59,429 bases of DNA from an uncultured Oscillospiraceae bacterium (GTDB taxonomy: Bacteria > Bacillota > Clostridia > Oscillospirales > Oscillospiraceae). Where the stretch lies: NCBI GenBank assembly GCA_947631395.1, contig CANRLF010000013.1, positions 1 through 59,429 of the forward strand, read 5' to 3'. The position numbers and the translations under genes were made by a program. The notes beneath the pieces were generated by a model. That model did no database searches, was not told the origin of the DNA, and was given only the letters and a program-made list of their open reading frames with translations. Every line of letters starts with the position of its first letter. Within the stretch, counting starts at the first letter, position 1. This document shows positions 33,495 through 43,378 of this stretch, piece after piece.

Positions 33495-33526
33495 AAAAGC
33501 CTCCGGGTGTACCGGAGGCTTTTTTT
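33495..33526. terminator. Bidirectional terminator between convergent genes
   Basis: AAAAGCCTCCGG and CCGGAGGCTTTT form a 12-bp stem with T runs on both strands. It serves the MarR gene and the AEC transporter gene. Confidence 0.95.
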
Positions 33527-33573
33527 ATAAAGATATTCTCGGGTATTCCGAAAAAGAGATACGCCGCGCCGCG

Positions 33574-34512
33574 TTAAAACAGGCCGAGGGAGGACATGGC
33601 GGCGGTGAAGAGGAAGATGGTCACGACGCTGAGGACGGTGGACAGGGCGACGATCTCGCCGGCGAGCCGTGCGTTGCCGCCGAGAGCCTGGGCCATTGGC
33701 GTGGAGGCCACGGCGGTGGGGGAACCGAACACGGCGAGTAAAGCCGCCATGGCGGCGCCGCGATAGCCGAGAAGCGCCATTATCCCGACGCATACCGCCG
33801 GTACGGCGACGATCCTGCAAAAGACAGCCGTCAAAAGGCGGCCCTTGTGGCTGACCATGCTCCTGAGGGACAGCATACCGCCCAGCACCACCAGCGCCAG
33901 GGGGGAGGCCATATCGCCCAGGACGTTCAGGGGCTTATCCAGGATTGGCGGGATCTTCAAACCGGTAAGGTTCACTATCGCCCCGAGGACGCAGGCGAGG
34001 ACCAGCGGGTTTTTGGCTATCTGAAGGAGCGTCTTTTTCACGTCCACCTTCCCGCCGCGGGTGACCTCAAAGCCGATGACAGCCAGGATATTGAGAAGGG
34101 GCACCACGACGGCGAGCAGCGCCGCCATGACCGCCGAGCCGCTGTCGCCGGAGATGGAGCTGCTTATCACGGTGCCGAACAGCACGGTATTGGAGCGGAA
34201 TATGCCCTGGGTGACAGTGGGCACGTCGGCCCGGTCGGGTATGAATTTGCCGCAGAAGAACAGCGCCACGAGGAACGAGGCCGTCACCAGGGCCAGGGTC
34301 CATATCATCAGAGGCCACTGGACGGCGGCGCCGAGGTCGGCGTTATAGATGTCGAAAAACAGGGAGATGGGGATGAACACCTTGAATATGACGGTGTTCA
34401 TCTCCTTCAGCGTGTCCTCACTGAAAAGTCCCAGAAGCTTGATTATCACGCCGATGGCCATATACACGACCAGCGGCACTACCACATTGAAGGCCAGCTC
34501 AAAGCTCTGCAT
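33574..34512 (-). CDS. AEC family (auxin efflux carrier-like) transporter
   Basis: This 312-residue membrane protein has about ten helices in two halves and the AEC pattern, including FRSNTVLFGTVI, VLACVLGAIVNL and the late FGSPTAVASTPMAQ block. Bacterial members export malate, malonate or other organic acids. It is the last gene of a probable reverse-strand run with the esterase and ROK kinase upstream (12-nt gap to the esterase gene). The substrate is unknown. Confidence 0.85.
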   Translation of the reverse strand: MQSFELAFNVVVPLVVYMAIGVIIKLLGLFSEDTLKEMNTVIFKVFIPISLFFDIYNADLGAAVQWPLMIWTLALVTASFLVALFFCGKFIPDRADVPTVTQGIFRSNTVLFGTVISSSISGDSGSAVMAALLAVVVPLLNILAVIGFEVTRGGKVDVKKTLLQIAKNPLVLACVLGAIVNLTGLKIPPILDKPLNVLGDMASPLALVVLGGMLSLRSMVSHKGRLLTAVFCRIVAVPAVCVGIMALLGYRGAAMAALLAVFGSPTAVASTPMAQALGGNARLAGEIVALSTVLSVVTIFLFTAAMSSLGLF

Positions 34513-34524
34513 ATGTACGCCTCC

Positions 34525-35391
34525 TCAGCAAAACCTTTTGAAAAAGGAGCACTCCGCGTCGTTGCATTTTCGCCCCTCTGGGTCACGGATATTGACGTGG
34601 AACACGTGGCCCGGGCCGTTGTCGGCGGCGTAATAGTGAAGCTCAAAGGGCACACCGGCCCTGACAAGGCTCCCGGCCATTAAGACAGCGTCCTCACGTA
34701 GGAAGTCGCCGGCGGCGGTCATCAGGAATACCGGCGGGAAGCCGGGCTTTACGTGCCTTATGGCGTCCACCGTGTCGAACTCCTCCGGTGTGCCGCCCAT
34801 AGGCAGTACCTGGGGCATGAGGGAGGAGATCATGGGGTCCGTAGGGGGCTCGTGGTGGTACGCCCCGCAGTTGAGAGCCACGGCGGCGGGGACGAAGCCG
34901 TGGGGCGCGACGAAGTCGAACCGTCCGGCGAAATCGGCGTCCACGCACATGGAGCAGAAGAGGGACAGTATATGTCCGCCGGCGGAGTCGCCAACGGCGA
35001 ATATATGTTCCCTGTCAAAGCCGTAGAGCTCTGAGTTGTCCAGGACCCACTTGAAAACGGCGCAGGTGTCCTCAAGGCTTGCGGGGAATTTGTGCTCCGG
35101 GGCGAGGCGGTAGGTGAAGTTCACCACGGCGAAGCCCCGGCGGGAGAGGTCCATACAGTAAAACTGGTATGTCTCTTTGGTGCCGTAGACCCAGCCGCCG
35201 CCGTGGACGCTGACTATGACGGGCAGGGGCCCAGAGTGGGCCCTGGGGCGGTAAACGTCAAGTATCTGCCATACGCCGTCGGGGCCGTAGGGGATGTCGT
35301 CAAATCGCTCCACGTCCTCCGGGGTGGTGAGCCCCGCGTCGCGCCTATCGTCGCTTATTTTGAAGCTTTCGCGTATTTGAGTGTATGTCAT
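34525..35391 (-). CDS. Alpha/beta hydrolase (HSL-type esterase)
   Basis: This 288-residue enzyme has the HGGGW oxyanion motif, nucleophile serine in GDSAGG, an Asp in MTAAGDFLREDA and a late His in GPGHVFHV, which together make the hormone-sensitive-lipase/BD-FAE esterase pattern. It has no signal peptide, so it is cytosolic. It likely removes acyl groups from sugars or small esters. The ROK kinase gene lies 8 nt upstream in the same operon, which suggests a link to sugar-ester use; this is inferred. Confidence 0.87.
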   Translation of the reverse strand: MTYTQIRESFKISDDRRDAGLTTPEDVERFDDIPYGPDGVWQILDVYRPRAHSGPLPVIVSVHGGGWVYGTKETYQFYCMDLSRRGFAVVNFTYRLAPEHKFPASLEDTCAVFKWVLDNSELYGFDREHIFAVGDSAGGHILSLFCSMCVDADFAGRFDFVAPHGFVPAAVALNCGAYHHEPPTDPMISSLMPQVLPMGGTPEEFDTVDAIRHVKPGFPPVFLMTAAGDFLREDAVLMAGSLVRAGVPFELHYYAADNGPGHVFHVNIRDPEGRKCNDAECSFFKRFC

Positions 35392-35399
35392 GGGCCACC

Positions 35400-36335
35400 T
35401 CAGACGAGAAGGGACCTGAAGGCCCCGTATATTCCGGCATCGTTGGAGAGGGTGGCAAGGCCGATGGGGGTGCTCCTGCAGGCGGGGAAGGCGTATTTTA
35501 CAAAGCTCCGCCTCACCCGGTCAAGAAGCGCGTCCCCGGCGCGGGACACGCCACCGCCAAGAAGGATTATCTCCGGGTCCACGATATTCGCCACCGCCGC
35601 GAGGCCCCGGGCCAAATAATCGCAGAAAATATCGGCTATCTCCATGGCCAGCCCGTCCCCGGCGGCCACCGCGTCCCAGCAGGCCCGGGCGTCGAGCTTT
35701 GGGGCGGAGCGCAGGGTGGAGGGCCGGTCGGTGGAGGCCAGGAGCTCCGCGGCGATGCGGGCGTTGCCGGTGGCGGAGGCGTATTGCTCCAGGCACCCGG
35801 TGGAGCCGCAGGAGCAACGGCGGGTCTCGGAGGGCTCCACGGGGATGTGGCCGATCTCGCCGCCCGCCCCGTGGGCGCCGTCGAGGCATCTGCCGTCCAC
35901 GATTATGCCGCCGCCGACGCCTGTGCCGAGGGTGACAAGCACCAGACTGCCGTAGCCCTTGCCGCCGCCCATCCAGTATTCGCCCAGGGCCGCCATGTTG
36001 GCGTCGTTCCCGCCCTTTGCCGGAAGGCCCGTCAGGGCCGTGAGCTCGCTTAGCAGGGGGGTGTGGTCCCAGCCGAGGTTCACGGCGCTGGCCGAGCCGT
36101 CGGCGTGTACCTGCCCCGGGACGCCTATGCCGATGCCTATGTAGTCCGAGGCCGGGAAGGAGTATTTTTTCATGTCGGCCAATATGGACCTGGCTATGTC
36201 GCCGGGGATGTTCCTGCCGCCGTTTGAAGTGTCGGTGTCGATGAACCATTTTTCAATTAGCTCGCCGTCGGTGCCGAAAAGGCTCATCTTGACGGTGGTG
36301 CCGCCAAGGTCCACGCCGAAGCCGTATTTTGCCAT
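35400..36335 (-). CDS. ROK family glucokinase-like sugar kinase
   Basis: This 311-residue protein begins with the ATP-binding GVDLGGTTVKMSLF. It has the catalytic Asp in GGNDANMAALGE, TLGTGVGGGIIVDG, and the zinc-binding HIP-x9-RCSCGSTGCLEQY motif of ROK kinases. It probably phosphorylates glucose or a related hexose. It heads a run with the esterase and AEC genes. The ATG is preceded by GGAGAGG. Confidence 0.9.
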   Translation of the reverse strand: MAKYGFGVDLGGTTVKMSLFGTDGELIEKWFIDTDTSNGGRNIPGDIARSILADMKKYSFPASDYIGIGIGVPGQVHADGSASAVNLGWDHTPLLSELTALTGLPAKGGNDANMAALGEYWMGGGKGYGSLVLVTLGTGVGGGIIVDGRCLDGAHGAGGEIGHIPVEPSETRRCSCGSTGCLEQYASATGNARIAAELLASTDRPSTLRSAPKLDARACWDAVAAGDGLAMEIADIFCDYLARGLAAVANIVDPEIILLGGGVSRAGDALLDRVRRSFVKYAFPACRSTPIGLATLSNDAGIYGAFRSLLV

Positions 36336-36353
36336 AGCTATCCTCTCCAGTTA

Positions 36354-36998
36354 TTAGATTTCAATTATCGAGCCTATGTCAGTGAGCTCCCGCCCGGGGA
36401 AGTACCTGAGTCCGACGCCACGGGAGGCGACGAAGTCGGAGATGGCGGAAAAATCCGGGTGGAGGCTCAGATCGCCGTTGAACACCAGCTCATCGCCGAC
36501 GCGGCCGGCCGTCCCGCCCAGAAATCCGCCGGCAAAGCCGGGAAGCGATACGAAGCCCTCGCGGATCTCAAGGACCCGGAGCTCCTCCACACCGGCCAGC
36601 GCCCGGAGGATGCCCCTGTCGGAGGTGATGAGGCTCCGACCGTCCACCGGAAGGCAGGAGCACCTGGTGTAGCCCTGACGGACGTTTATCTCCCGATAGC
36701 CTCTGTCACGGCAATATTTTAAGATATTACCGTCGGTGATGTCAAGACGGTGAATGAGAAAGCCCTCCAGAACTACGGCGCACATACGGGCGTTATATGG
36801 GTACGAGGGCTTTTCCGGCGGACTTGGGGCCACCGCCGCCGTGCTTGGCGCGAGTTTGCACAGCCTGAGATCGGCGTGGGAGGACACTCCTGCGCCGTAT
36901 CGCGGGTCCGGGGCGGTGTAGCACAGTGTGTGCCCGGCGGAGGCCAGCAGGGCCGTAAGCTCCGGCCAGGCCCCGGGGGACAGATACACCCGGCTCAC
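36354..36998 (-). CDS. DUF6873-like protein, putative GME fold
   Basis: This 214-residue protein resembles uncharacterised clostridial proteins assigned to a guanidino-group-modifying-enzyme fold. Blocks include SSHADLRLC, NVRQGYTRCSCLPV, SLITSDRGI, the glycine-rich FAGGFLGGTAG and FNGDLSLHPD. GME-fold enzymes use Asp/Glu-His-Cys residues on substrates such as arginine; here His in SHAD and Cys in TRCSC are candidates. The stop of the DUF3810 gene overlaps its start (ATGA). Function is unknown. Confidence 0.6.
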   Translation of the reverse strand: MSRVYLSPGAWPELTALLASAGHTLCYTAPDPRYGAGVSSHADLRLCKLAPSTAAVAPSPPEKPSYPYNARMCAVVLEGFLIHRLDITDGNILKYCRDRGYREINVRQGYTRCSCLPVDGRSLITSDRGILRALAGVEELRVLEIREGFVSLPGFAGGFLGGTAGRVGDELVFNGDLSLHPDFSAISDFVASRGVGLRYFPGRELTDIGSIIEI

Positions 36999-38104
36999 GC
37001 CCGGGCCTCCTTCAGATAATACGCCACAAGAAGCTCCACGCAGGCGTCATAGGAGCGTATGCCCAAGGGCTGGCCCTGGGCCTTCAGGTAGCCGTCATAC
37101 ACGGCGGAGCTGACGTCCTCGATGGGGCCGTTGAAGCGTGACCAGTACTCGCTGTTATCTATCCAGTCCGTCAGCATGGGACCGGTGATAAGAGCCGAAA
37201 GCTCCCTCCAGGCGTCGGGGTCTGTGTCGTACAGGGCGTTTGACAGGTGTATGGCGCCGGACAGGTAACCGGAATATGTATAGACCGGCTGGCCGGAGCT
37301 TATGGCCGCGGCGATGCCCACGAAGTTCGCCTCGGTCTCGGAGTAGACGCCCTTCTGGTGGGCCAGCTCATGGGCGACGGTGGAGGGGATGAGGCACCCG
37401 GGCGCGTCGATGTTTATATTCGACTCCCCGGAGAATGGGAAATACACCCCCGTAAAGCCCATGCGGGAGGAGAGGCGGGAGAAGAGATACATTTTCTTGG
37501 GCTGTCTGGAGGAGCCGGGGAGGAAGGGAAACTCCCGGCTCAGATTTTCATAGACGGTCTTTGATGCCGGAAGGTAGCCGTCAAGCTCCTCGGCCCAGTG
37601 GCCGTTCGCGTCACGGCTGACGGTACCGGCGTGACCGGCGGCGTTTTCAAGGAAATATCTCGTCACGTCGTAGAGGTCCTTTTCGGATATTTCCCCGACG
37701 GACATGCCGCTTTTGTCGATGAAGGAGTCGGAGCGGTAGTCGATGGCGAAGCACCAGAGGAAAAAGGTGAACACGCAGACCACCGCCATGAGATACGCCC
37801 CGGCGCGCCTTGCGAAGGTCCGAAGGCGCGTCTCTGACCGGACGGTGAGTATGACGGTCCTGACGGCGTGCCATATCGTGAGGACCGCGGCGAGTATGTA
37901 CTCAAGCTCCATCACCGAGAAGGGGAGAACGGAGAAAACCGTCCCCATCGCCGCCTTCACGGGCCGGGAGAAATATTTTGTTACGAAGTTTGCGAAGGCC
38001 CGGTGACCGGAGAGGACGAGGAAAAGGAGGATAAGTATAAAGGGCAGGGAGGCGGCAATGGCCTTAAGATGTGACTTCCCTTTCTGTTTTTCGACGGTCT
38101 CCAC
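36995..38104 (-). CDS. DUF3810 membrane metalloprotease-like protein
   Basis: This 369-residue protein has three N-terminal transmembrane helices (about 15-125) and an outer domain with the zinc-protease motif VAHELAHQKG and a following glutamate in SETEANFVG. The family (DUF3810) is uncharacterised but has gluzincin features. It is translationally coupled to the DUF6873-like gene. The ATG follows AAAGGAGGGA. The substrate and target compartment (cell envelope) are inferred from topology. Confidence 0.82.
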   Translation of the reverse strand: METVEKQKGKSHLKAIAASLPFILILLFLVLSGHRAFANFVTKYFSRPVKAAMGTVFSVLPFSVMELEYILAAVLTIWHAVRTVILTVRSETRLRTFARRAGAYLMAVVCVFTFFLWCFAIDYRSDSFIDKSGMSVGEISEKDLYDVTRYFLENAAGHAGTVSRDANGHWAEELDGYLPASKTVYENLSREFPFLPGSSRQPKKMYLFSRLSSRMGFTGVYFPFSGESNINIDAPGCLIPSTVAHELAHQKGVYSETEANFVGIAAAISSGQPVYTYSGYLSGAIHLSNALYDTDPDAWRELSALITGPMLTDWIDNSEYWSRFNGPIEDVSSAVYDGYLKAQGQPLGIRSYDACVELLVAYYLKEARA

Positions 38105-38199
38105 TAAGATCCCTCCTTTTAATATAAGTAAAAACAGTATATCACAGTTGGCGTAAAATTTACACTGTAAAATTAAGGCGAAAAAAGTTAAAATTGCTC

Positions 38200-38228
38200 T
38201 TTAAACCTGGGACACGTTGTGCTATAAT
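38200..38228 (+). promoter_or_regulatory. Possible promoter of the polysaccharide deacetylase gene
   Basis: TATAAT at 38223-38228 with a weak TTTAAA at 38200-38205, spacer 17 bp; 45 bp before the start. Confidence 0.55.
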
Positions 38229-38273
38229 CTAATAGCGACAATTTCCGACAAAATTTTCAGAGGGCAGATGCAA

Positions 38274-40409
38274 ATGAAAAAAGCAGTTTTAACAGTAATC
38301 GCGATAGTGTTGGCGGTGCTCTTGACGTCGGCATTCACCATATTGGCGGTGCGGTCGCCATCAGAAAAACAGCCGGAGGACACGTCAGACCCCACGGAGC
38401 CCACGGAGCAAATCGAGCCCGGGGACACCGACGAGCCGGTGGAGGACGGTGGGGACGCAAAGGACCCCGAGGACACCGAGAACCCCGAGGACATGCCAAC
38501 GGAGGATGAGATCGCCGCGGCGCGGCTCCGGGCCGCCAGAGCCCTGGAGGAGCTTGGCATTATGAAGGGCGTCGGCACACTTGAGGACGGAAGTCCCGAC
38601 TATGCCCTTGACAAGACCCTCACCAGGGCCGAGGCCATGACCTTCATCGCCAGGGCCATGGGCTATGTCCGGGACGGCGAGAACGGGGACTACCCCCATG
38701 ACTTTGTGGACGTGGCGGCGTGGGCGTCGGGCAGTGTGGGCTTTTCCTACCGCAACGGCATAACGACCGGCGACAGCGACACCACCTTCTCCCCGAACCG
38801 GGAGGTCACCGGCATGGAGCTCGTGACATTTGCCCTGAGGGGCCTGGGTCACGGTGAGGACTTTGACTGGCAGGACGCCTGCGCCTACTCCGACGAGATG
38901 GGCCTCACGGGGGGCCAGTTCGGCGACGGCACCGAGGCGGTGACCCGCGGCCAGACGGCGGAGCTCATTTTCAGTATGCTGAAGCTGGAGCCCAAGGGAA
39001 GCGATAGGACGCTTCTCGGGCGCCTTGTCGAGGCGGGACTTGTGGACCGTGAGACGGTGGAGAGCCTGGAGCTTACGGATGACCTTGGCGATGTGAGTGA
39101 GGGAACCTACACCGCCGCCCAGGCGCTTGCCGACTATACCGGCGCCGCGGTTAACGTCCTGCCCCGGGATATAATGCAAAAGAGCATGAGGTCCGTCCAC
39201 GGCTTTATCATCGCCGAGAACACCGTGGCCGTGCCCATCAGCGCCATCAATGGCGCAAGCTACATAAGTATCACCGACCTTAACGGCAGGGATATGGGCT
39301 ACAAGGGAGTAATAGGCTGTGACGAGGCGCTTGGTATAGCGTATCTCTCCTGCACGGCCCAGGTCCCCCAGTGGCTCGCGGACATATTGGGCGACGACGC
39401 CGAGGAGCCCGCCCAGGGCGAGACAGGCGACACCCCGGCCCAGGGCGAGACGGGCGATACACCCGCCGAGGGCGAGAATGAGGACGATACCGCCGGTGAC
39501 ACCTCCGAGCCCGACACACCGGACACCGGCGACGACACCTGGGACGTGGTACTGCCTGAACCCGAGGATACGGTCTACATCGTCTCAGACATGGCGGTGG
39601 CAAACATATACGGCTCCGACGCGTGGAACCAGGCCCTGGCCGTTGTAAGCGACAGCGGTGAGTTCCTCGGCGTTTCCACCCTCAAGGGGCCGACCCTCCC
39701 GACGGTACCCACGGGGGAGGCCAGGGAGCTTTACGACGTGGGACTTGAGCTCTGGCCGGAGCTTTGCCCGCCGGTGAGGCCCCGTGGCATCGACCCCACA
39801 AAGCCCATGACGGCCATAACCTACGATGACGGCCCCAGCAAGGCGTACACGCCGAAGCTGTTGGACCTCCTTGAGAAGTACAACACCGTCGCCACCTTCT
39901 TTGAGGTGGGCACCATGGTGAAGTCTAATCCCCAGTTCCTCACGAGGATGGAGGCCCTGGGGTGCGAGATCGGCAACCACTCCTGGGATCACTCGAACCT
40001 GAAAAAGCTGAGCGCACAGGGCGTCAGGAGCCAGATCGAGCGCACTGAGGAGCTTATAAAGAGCTACACCGGCCACGACGTGGCGCTGGTCCGTTGCCCC
40101 GGCGGCAACTCCAACGCGACGGTGGCGGCGAACGTGGGCCACCCCATGATCTACTGGACCATCGACACACGTGACTGGGAGCACCGCAACACCGCCAAGG
40201 TCATCGCCGCCGTCCAGAACGACAAGAACCTCGACGGCGACATCATCCTGATGCACTCCCTCTACAAATCCACCTATGACGCCTCCGTCACCCTGATACC
40301 CTGGATAATCAATAAGGGCTATCAGCCGGTGACCGTCTCGGAGCTTGCGTTCTTCAGGGGCGTGGAGCTTCAAAACGGCGTCGTGTACTATAAGTTCCCC
40401 CCGCAGTGA
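38274..40409 (+). CDS. SLH-domain polysaccharide deacetylase (NodB/PgdA type)
   Basis: This 711-residue surface enzyme has an N-terminal signal or anchor (about 3-28), an acidic Pro/Glu linker, SLH repeats (about 80-250), a middle region, a short QGETGDTPA repeat linker (about 380-440) and a C-terminal NodB domain (about 505-711). Catalytic motifs are TYDDGPS (base Asp and metal Asp), HSWDHSN (metal His pair), RCPGGN, DTRDW and ILMHS. It should remove N- or O-acetyl groups from peptidoglycan or wall glycan. The second ATG (38274) is favoured by spacing from AGAGGG. It heads a surface-modification run with the MBOAT and SGNH genes. Confidence 0.9.
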   Translation: MKKAVLTVIAIVLAVLLTSAFTILAVRSPSEKQPEDTSDPTEPTEQIEPGDTDEPVEDGGDAKDPEDTENPEDMPTEDEIAAARLRAARALEELGIMKGVGTLEDGSPDYALDKTLTRAEAMTFIARAMGYVRDGENGDYPHDFVDVAAWASGSVGFSYRNGITTGDSDTTFSPNREVTGMELVTFALRGLGHGEDFDWQDACAYSDEMGLTGGQFGDGTEAVTRGQTAELIFSMLKLEPKGSDRTLLGRLVEAGLVDRETVESLELTDDLGDVSEGTYTAAQALADYTGAAVNVLPRDIMQKSMRSVHGFIIAENTVAVPISAINGASYISITDLNGRDMGYKGVIGCDEALGIAYLSCTAQVPQWLADILGDDAEEPAQGETGDTPAQGETGDTPAEGENEDDTAGDTSEPDTPDTGDDTWDVVLPEPEDTVYIVSDMAVANIYGSDAWNQALAVVSDSGEFLGVSTLKGPTLPTVPTGEARELYDVGLELWPELCPPVRPRGIDPTKPMTAITYDDGPSKAYTPKLLDLLEKYNTVATFFEVGTMVKSNPQFLTRMEALGCEIGNHSWDHSNLKKLSAQGVRSQIERTEELIKSYTGHDVALVRCPGGNSNATVAANVGHPMIYWTIDTRDWEHRNTAKVIAAVQNDKNLDGDIILMHSLYKSTYDASVTLIPWIINKGYQPVTVSELAFFRGVELQNGVVYYKFPPQ

Positions 40410-40420
40410 CAATATGACTA

Positions 40421-40448
40421 TGGGCCGGACGCCAAAGCGTCCGGCCCA
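40421..40448 (+). terminator. Strong GC hairpin between deacetylase and MBOAT genes
   Basis: A perfect 12-bp stem TGGGCCGGACGC/GCGTCCGGCCCA with loop CAAA. No T run follows, so it may attenuate transcription or protect RNA rather than fully terminate. The MBOAT ribosome site begins right after it. Confidence 0.7.
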
Positions 40449-40459
40449 GGAGCGGAAAA

Positions 40460-41788
40460 ATGCAGTTTAACAGCGTAAACTTTATATTTTACTTCCTGCC
40501 CGCGTTTCTGGCGGTATATCACCTGGCCCCAGGGAGGGCCAGATGGGGGCTGCTCGCGGCGGGGAGCTTTATTTTTTACGGCTTTGCCACGGGCTGGAGC
40601 GTAATTGCCCTTGCCGCCCTTGCCCTGTGTCTTGCGTGGACGGTTGGCGCGGGGCTAATACTTGAAAAGAAAAAAAGTCCCTGGCTTCTGGCGTTGGCGG
40701 TAGCAGTGCCCGCCGGGGCACTTGTGTTTTTCAAGCTCTACCGCGGAGGGGAGCTGTTGCCGGCGGGGATGAGCTTTTACGTATTCGGCGTCATCGCCGC
40801 GCTTGTGGAGATCAAAAAGGGCAGACTGGCGGTGAGGGGATACGTCAGGGGACTTACGACCGAGGTCACCATGTTCCCGAAGCTCATGTCCGGGCCAATC
40901 GCGGACCCGGTGGAGCTTAGGCGGCAGACGGAGAGGCCCCACAGGACCCTCTACACCTTCCACCTGGGGCTCCAGCAGTTCATAATCGGCCTGGGACTTA
41001 AGACGCTCCTGGCCGACAGGCTTGGCGGGGTGTGGTCACGGGCGAATATCGTGGGACTGGACAGCATATCGACGCCCTTCGCGTGGCTGGCCCTCATATC
41101 CTTCTCCATGAGGCTCTATTTTGACTTCTACGGCTATTCGATGATGGCCGTGGGGCTGGGACATATGCTGGGCTATCACCTGCCCATGAACTTTTTAGAG
41201 CCTTACAGCTCAAAGAGCGTAAGCGAGTTTTACCGCCGCTGGCACGCCACATTGGGCCGGTGGTTCAGGGAGTATATATACATACCTATGGGCGGCAACA
41301 GGAAGGGACGGCTCAGGACGGCGCTGAACCTTTTCGCGGTGTGGCTCCTCACGGGGCTGTGGCACGGCGTGGGCGCGGGGTACCTCATCTGGGCCGGGGC
41401 GCTTTTCCTGCTCATACTGAACGAGAGGCTGTGGCTCAGGAAATATCTTGAGAGGACCCGGGTCCTGCCACATGTGTATACGGTGGTCGTGATACTCCTG
41501 ACCTGGGCGGCCTTCGCCGCCGGGACAGGGGAGAGGGCGATAATGTTCTACGGGAGGCTCTTCGGCGTTGGCGGGATATTTGACGCCGCCGATTTTGTCA
41601 CCTGGGGGCGGCAGTACTGGGCGATACTCCTTGCCGGGGCGGTATTCGCAAGCCCACTGCCTAAGCTTGTCTGGGAGAAAATCGAGCGCCGATGGTACGC
41701 GGACGTACTGCTGTTCGCCGTGTTCTGGGCGGCGGTGTACTTCATAGCCACGGCGGGGCAGGACCCGTTCATGTATTTTAATTTTTAG
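40460..41788 (+). CDS. MBOAT family O-acyltransferase (AlgI/DltB-like)
   Basis: This 442-residue multi-pass membrane protein opens with [20 protein letters not shown], the common AlgI/PatA-type start. It has [20 protein letters not shown] and the catalytic His in [12 protein letters not shown]. It transfers acyl groups, usually acetyl, across the membrane to an outer partner. That partner is probably the SGNH protein encoded 10 nt downstream, as in AlgI/AlgJ or PatA/PatB pairs. The polysaccharide deacetylase upstream suggests a wall-glycan target. Confidence 0.92.
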   Translation: MQFNSVNFIFYFLPAFLAVYHLAPGRARWGLLAAGSFIFYGFATGWSVIALAALALCLAWTVGAGLILEKKKSPWLLALAVAVPAGALVFFKLYRGGELLPAGMSFYVFGVIAALVEIKKGRLAVRGYVRGLTTEVTMFPKLMSGPIADPVELRRQTERPHRTLYTFHLGLQQFIIGLGLKTLLADRLGGVWSRANIVGLDSISTPFAWLALISFSMRLYFDFYGYSMMAVGLGHMLGYHLPMNFLEPYSSKSVSEFYRRWHATLGRWFREYIYIPMGGNRKGRLRTALNLFAVWLLTGLWHGVGAGYLIWAGALFLLILNERLWLRKYLERTRVLPHVYTVVVILLTWAAFAAGTGERAIMFYGRLFGVGGIFDAADFVTWGRQYWAILLAGAVFASPLPKLVWEKIERRWYADVLLFAVFWAAVYFIATAGQDPFMYFNF

Positions 41789-41798
41789 GTGTGACGCT

Positions 41799-42998
41799 AT
41801 GAAAAAGAGATATTTGGCGCTGGGATGCGCGCTTATACTCTGCATGGCCGCGGTGCTGGCGGCCGGAGCCTATGGCAAGTACGCCGTTCTGCGGCCCCTG
41901 GGCCTTGACGGGGGGTACAGCCTTCCGGAGATACCCTTCGCCCTATTGGGGGACGACGGGCTGAAAACCCGCATGGAGCTGGCAAGGGAGTCGCAAAACA
42001 GCGAGCCGGACCCGGAGCCAACGCCGACTCCTGAGCCCGCGCCTGAGCCTGAGCCGGATCCTGAACCTGAACCTGAGCCGGAGCCTGCACCCGATCCGGA
42101 ACCGGAACCCACGCCCGAGCCCGAACCGACTCCCGAGCCTGAGCCAGAACCGGAGCCGGAACCCGAACCGACTCCCGAGCCCGATCCGGGGGATAAGCCG
42201 GCGGTGGGGCCGCCGGAGCACCGGCCTGTGCCAAATCCGGACGTGACGCCACTTGATGACGAGTGGTTCAGCGACGCTCTGTTCATCGGCGACTCCCGCA
42301 CCGAGGGACTTCGCGACTACGCCAGGGTCAGCGGGGCGGACTACTTCTGCGACGTGGGCATGAGCGTATTCAACATTTACGGCAAGAGCATTTCCGACTG
42401 GAGCTTTTCCGGTATGTCAATTAAGGAGCTGTTGTCCTCAGTAAGCTACGGGAAGGTTTTTATCAACCTCGGCGTAAACGAGAGCGGCTACGGACTGGAG
42501 GAGCTTATCCGGGCATACAGGAAGCTGGTGGACCTCATAAGGGAGAAACAGCCCGACGCCATCGTGATCATCCAGGCGATTATGACCGTGGGACAGCGGG
42601 AGGCGGCCATAAGGCCCTACTCCGCGCCGGAGAAGCTTTTTGCCACAAATAAGCGCCTGGAGGAGCTGGCGGACGGTGTGAACATCTTCTACATAGATGT
42701 GAACGAGCTGGTGGCGGGGGAGGACGGGTACCTTATGGACGGCCTTTCCGGCGACGGTTGTCACCTGTATGCCAAAAAATGCCCCATGTGGATGGACTGG
42801 ATAAGGGCCGCCTCCGCCGACGTGTGGGAACGTTACCTTCAAGCCCACGCCTCCAATACCCCAACGGAGCCCGCGGAACCAACGGAGCCCGCGGAACCAA
42901 CGGAGCCGACAGAACCAATAGAAACAACGGAGCCGATAGAGCCCACTGAACCCTCGAATGGTATCGAAAACGGGACCGGTGATGAAAAGGTGATTTAA
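41799..42998 (+). CDS. SGNH/GDSL hydrolase-like protein with Pro-Glu repeats
   Basis: This 399-residue protein has an N-terminal signal or anchor (about 5-27), a stalk of about 60 residues of PEPEPT-type repeats (about 69-131) and an SGNH domain (about 145-345). The nucleophile Ser is in FIGDSRTEG, Asn in NLGVNESG and the late Asp/His in [10 protein letters not shown]-terminal tail of about eight TEP(A/T/I) repeats follows. Such domains transfer or remove acetyl groups at the cell surface. With the MBOAT upstream it forms an O-acetylation pair. The repeat stalk may span the cell wall. Confidence 0.85.
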   Translation: MKKRYLALGCALILCMAAVLAAGAYGKYAVLRPLGLDGGYSLPEIPFALLGDDGLKTRMELARESQNSEPDPEPTPTPEPAPEPEPDPEPEPEPEPAPDPEPEPTPEPEPTPEPEPEPEPEPEPTPEPDPGDKPAVGPPEHRPVPNPDVTPLDDEWFSDALFIGDSRTEGLRDYARVSGADYFCDVGMSVFNIYGKSISDWSFSGMSIKELLSSVSYGKVFINLGVNESGYGLEELIRAYRKLVDLIREKQPDAIVIIQAIMTVGQREAAIRPYSAPEKLFATNKRLEELADGVNIFYIDVNELVAGEDGYLMDGLSGDGCHLYAKKCPMWMDWIRAASADVWERYLQAHASNTPTEPAEPTEPAEPTEPTEPIETTEPIEPTEPSNGIENGTGDEKVI

Positions 42999-43002
42999 TT
43001 GA

Positions 43003-43353
43003 GGTATCCGAAAATGGTCGGGCGATGCTTTGTCAGAGCGTCTAAACAGACTGTTGCCGATGAATGAATTTGAATTTGTTATGACTTCCAGTGATTATAT
43101 TATGCGAAAGCCTGATCGCATTTTATTTGATATTGCTTTACGGAAAGCCGGGCTGTGTGCCGGCGAAGTATGGTATTGCGGGGATAATCCGCAAGCAGAT
43201 ATTGAGAGCGCGGCGCAGGTCGGAATATATCCCATTTGGTACGATAATGAAACAGATAGGGAGTACAAAGACCGCTCCAAAGAATCTGAACCAAAATGTA
43301 AACATCTACATATCCACGAGTGGCGTGAAATGATGGATATATCCGCTTGGTAG
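43003..43353 (+). pseudogene. HAD-family hydrolase, C-terminal fragment
   Basis: An open stretch beginning 5 nt after the SGNH stop encodes the rear half of a HAD phosphatase. It reads WSGDALSERLNRLLPMNEF, then KPDRILFDIALRKAGL (the conserved Lys block) and WYCGDNPQADIESAAQVG (the last acidic motif). The first motif (DxDxT) and the cap are missing, and no start codon with a ribosome site exists. It is AT-rich, unlike the genes before it. This is a beheaded gene left at an insertion or deletion junction. Confidence 0.85.
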
Positions 43354-43378
43354 ATCGGAATTTATGGAGGAGAACACT

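Noticed and set aside
35521-36249. Arg/His/Gly-rich reverse-strand frame within the ROK kinase
   Set aside because: It is an out-of-frame shadow of a well-supported kinase with catalytic and zinc motifs.
41870-42301. Reverse-strand frame encoding a long Gly-Ser repeat
   Set aside because: It is the complement of the Pro-Glu repeat stalk of the SGNH protein and has no start signals.
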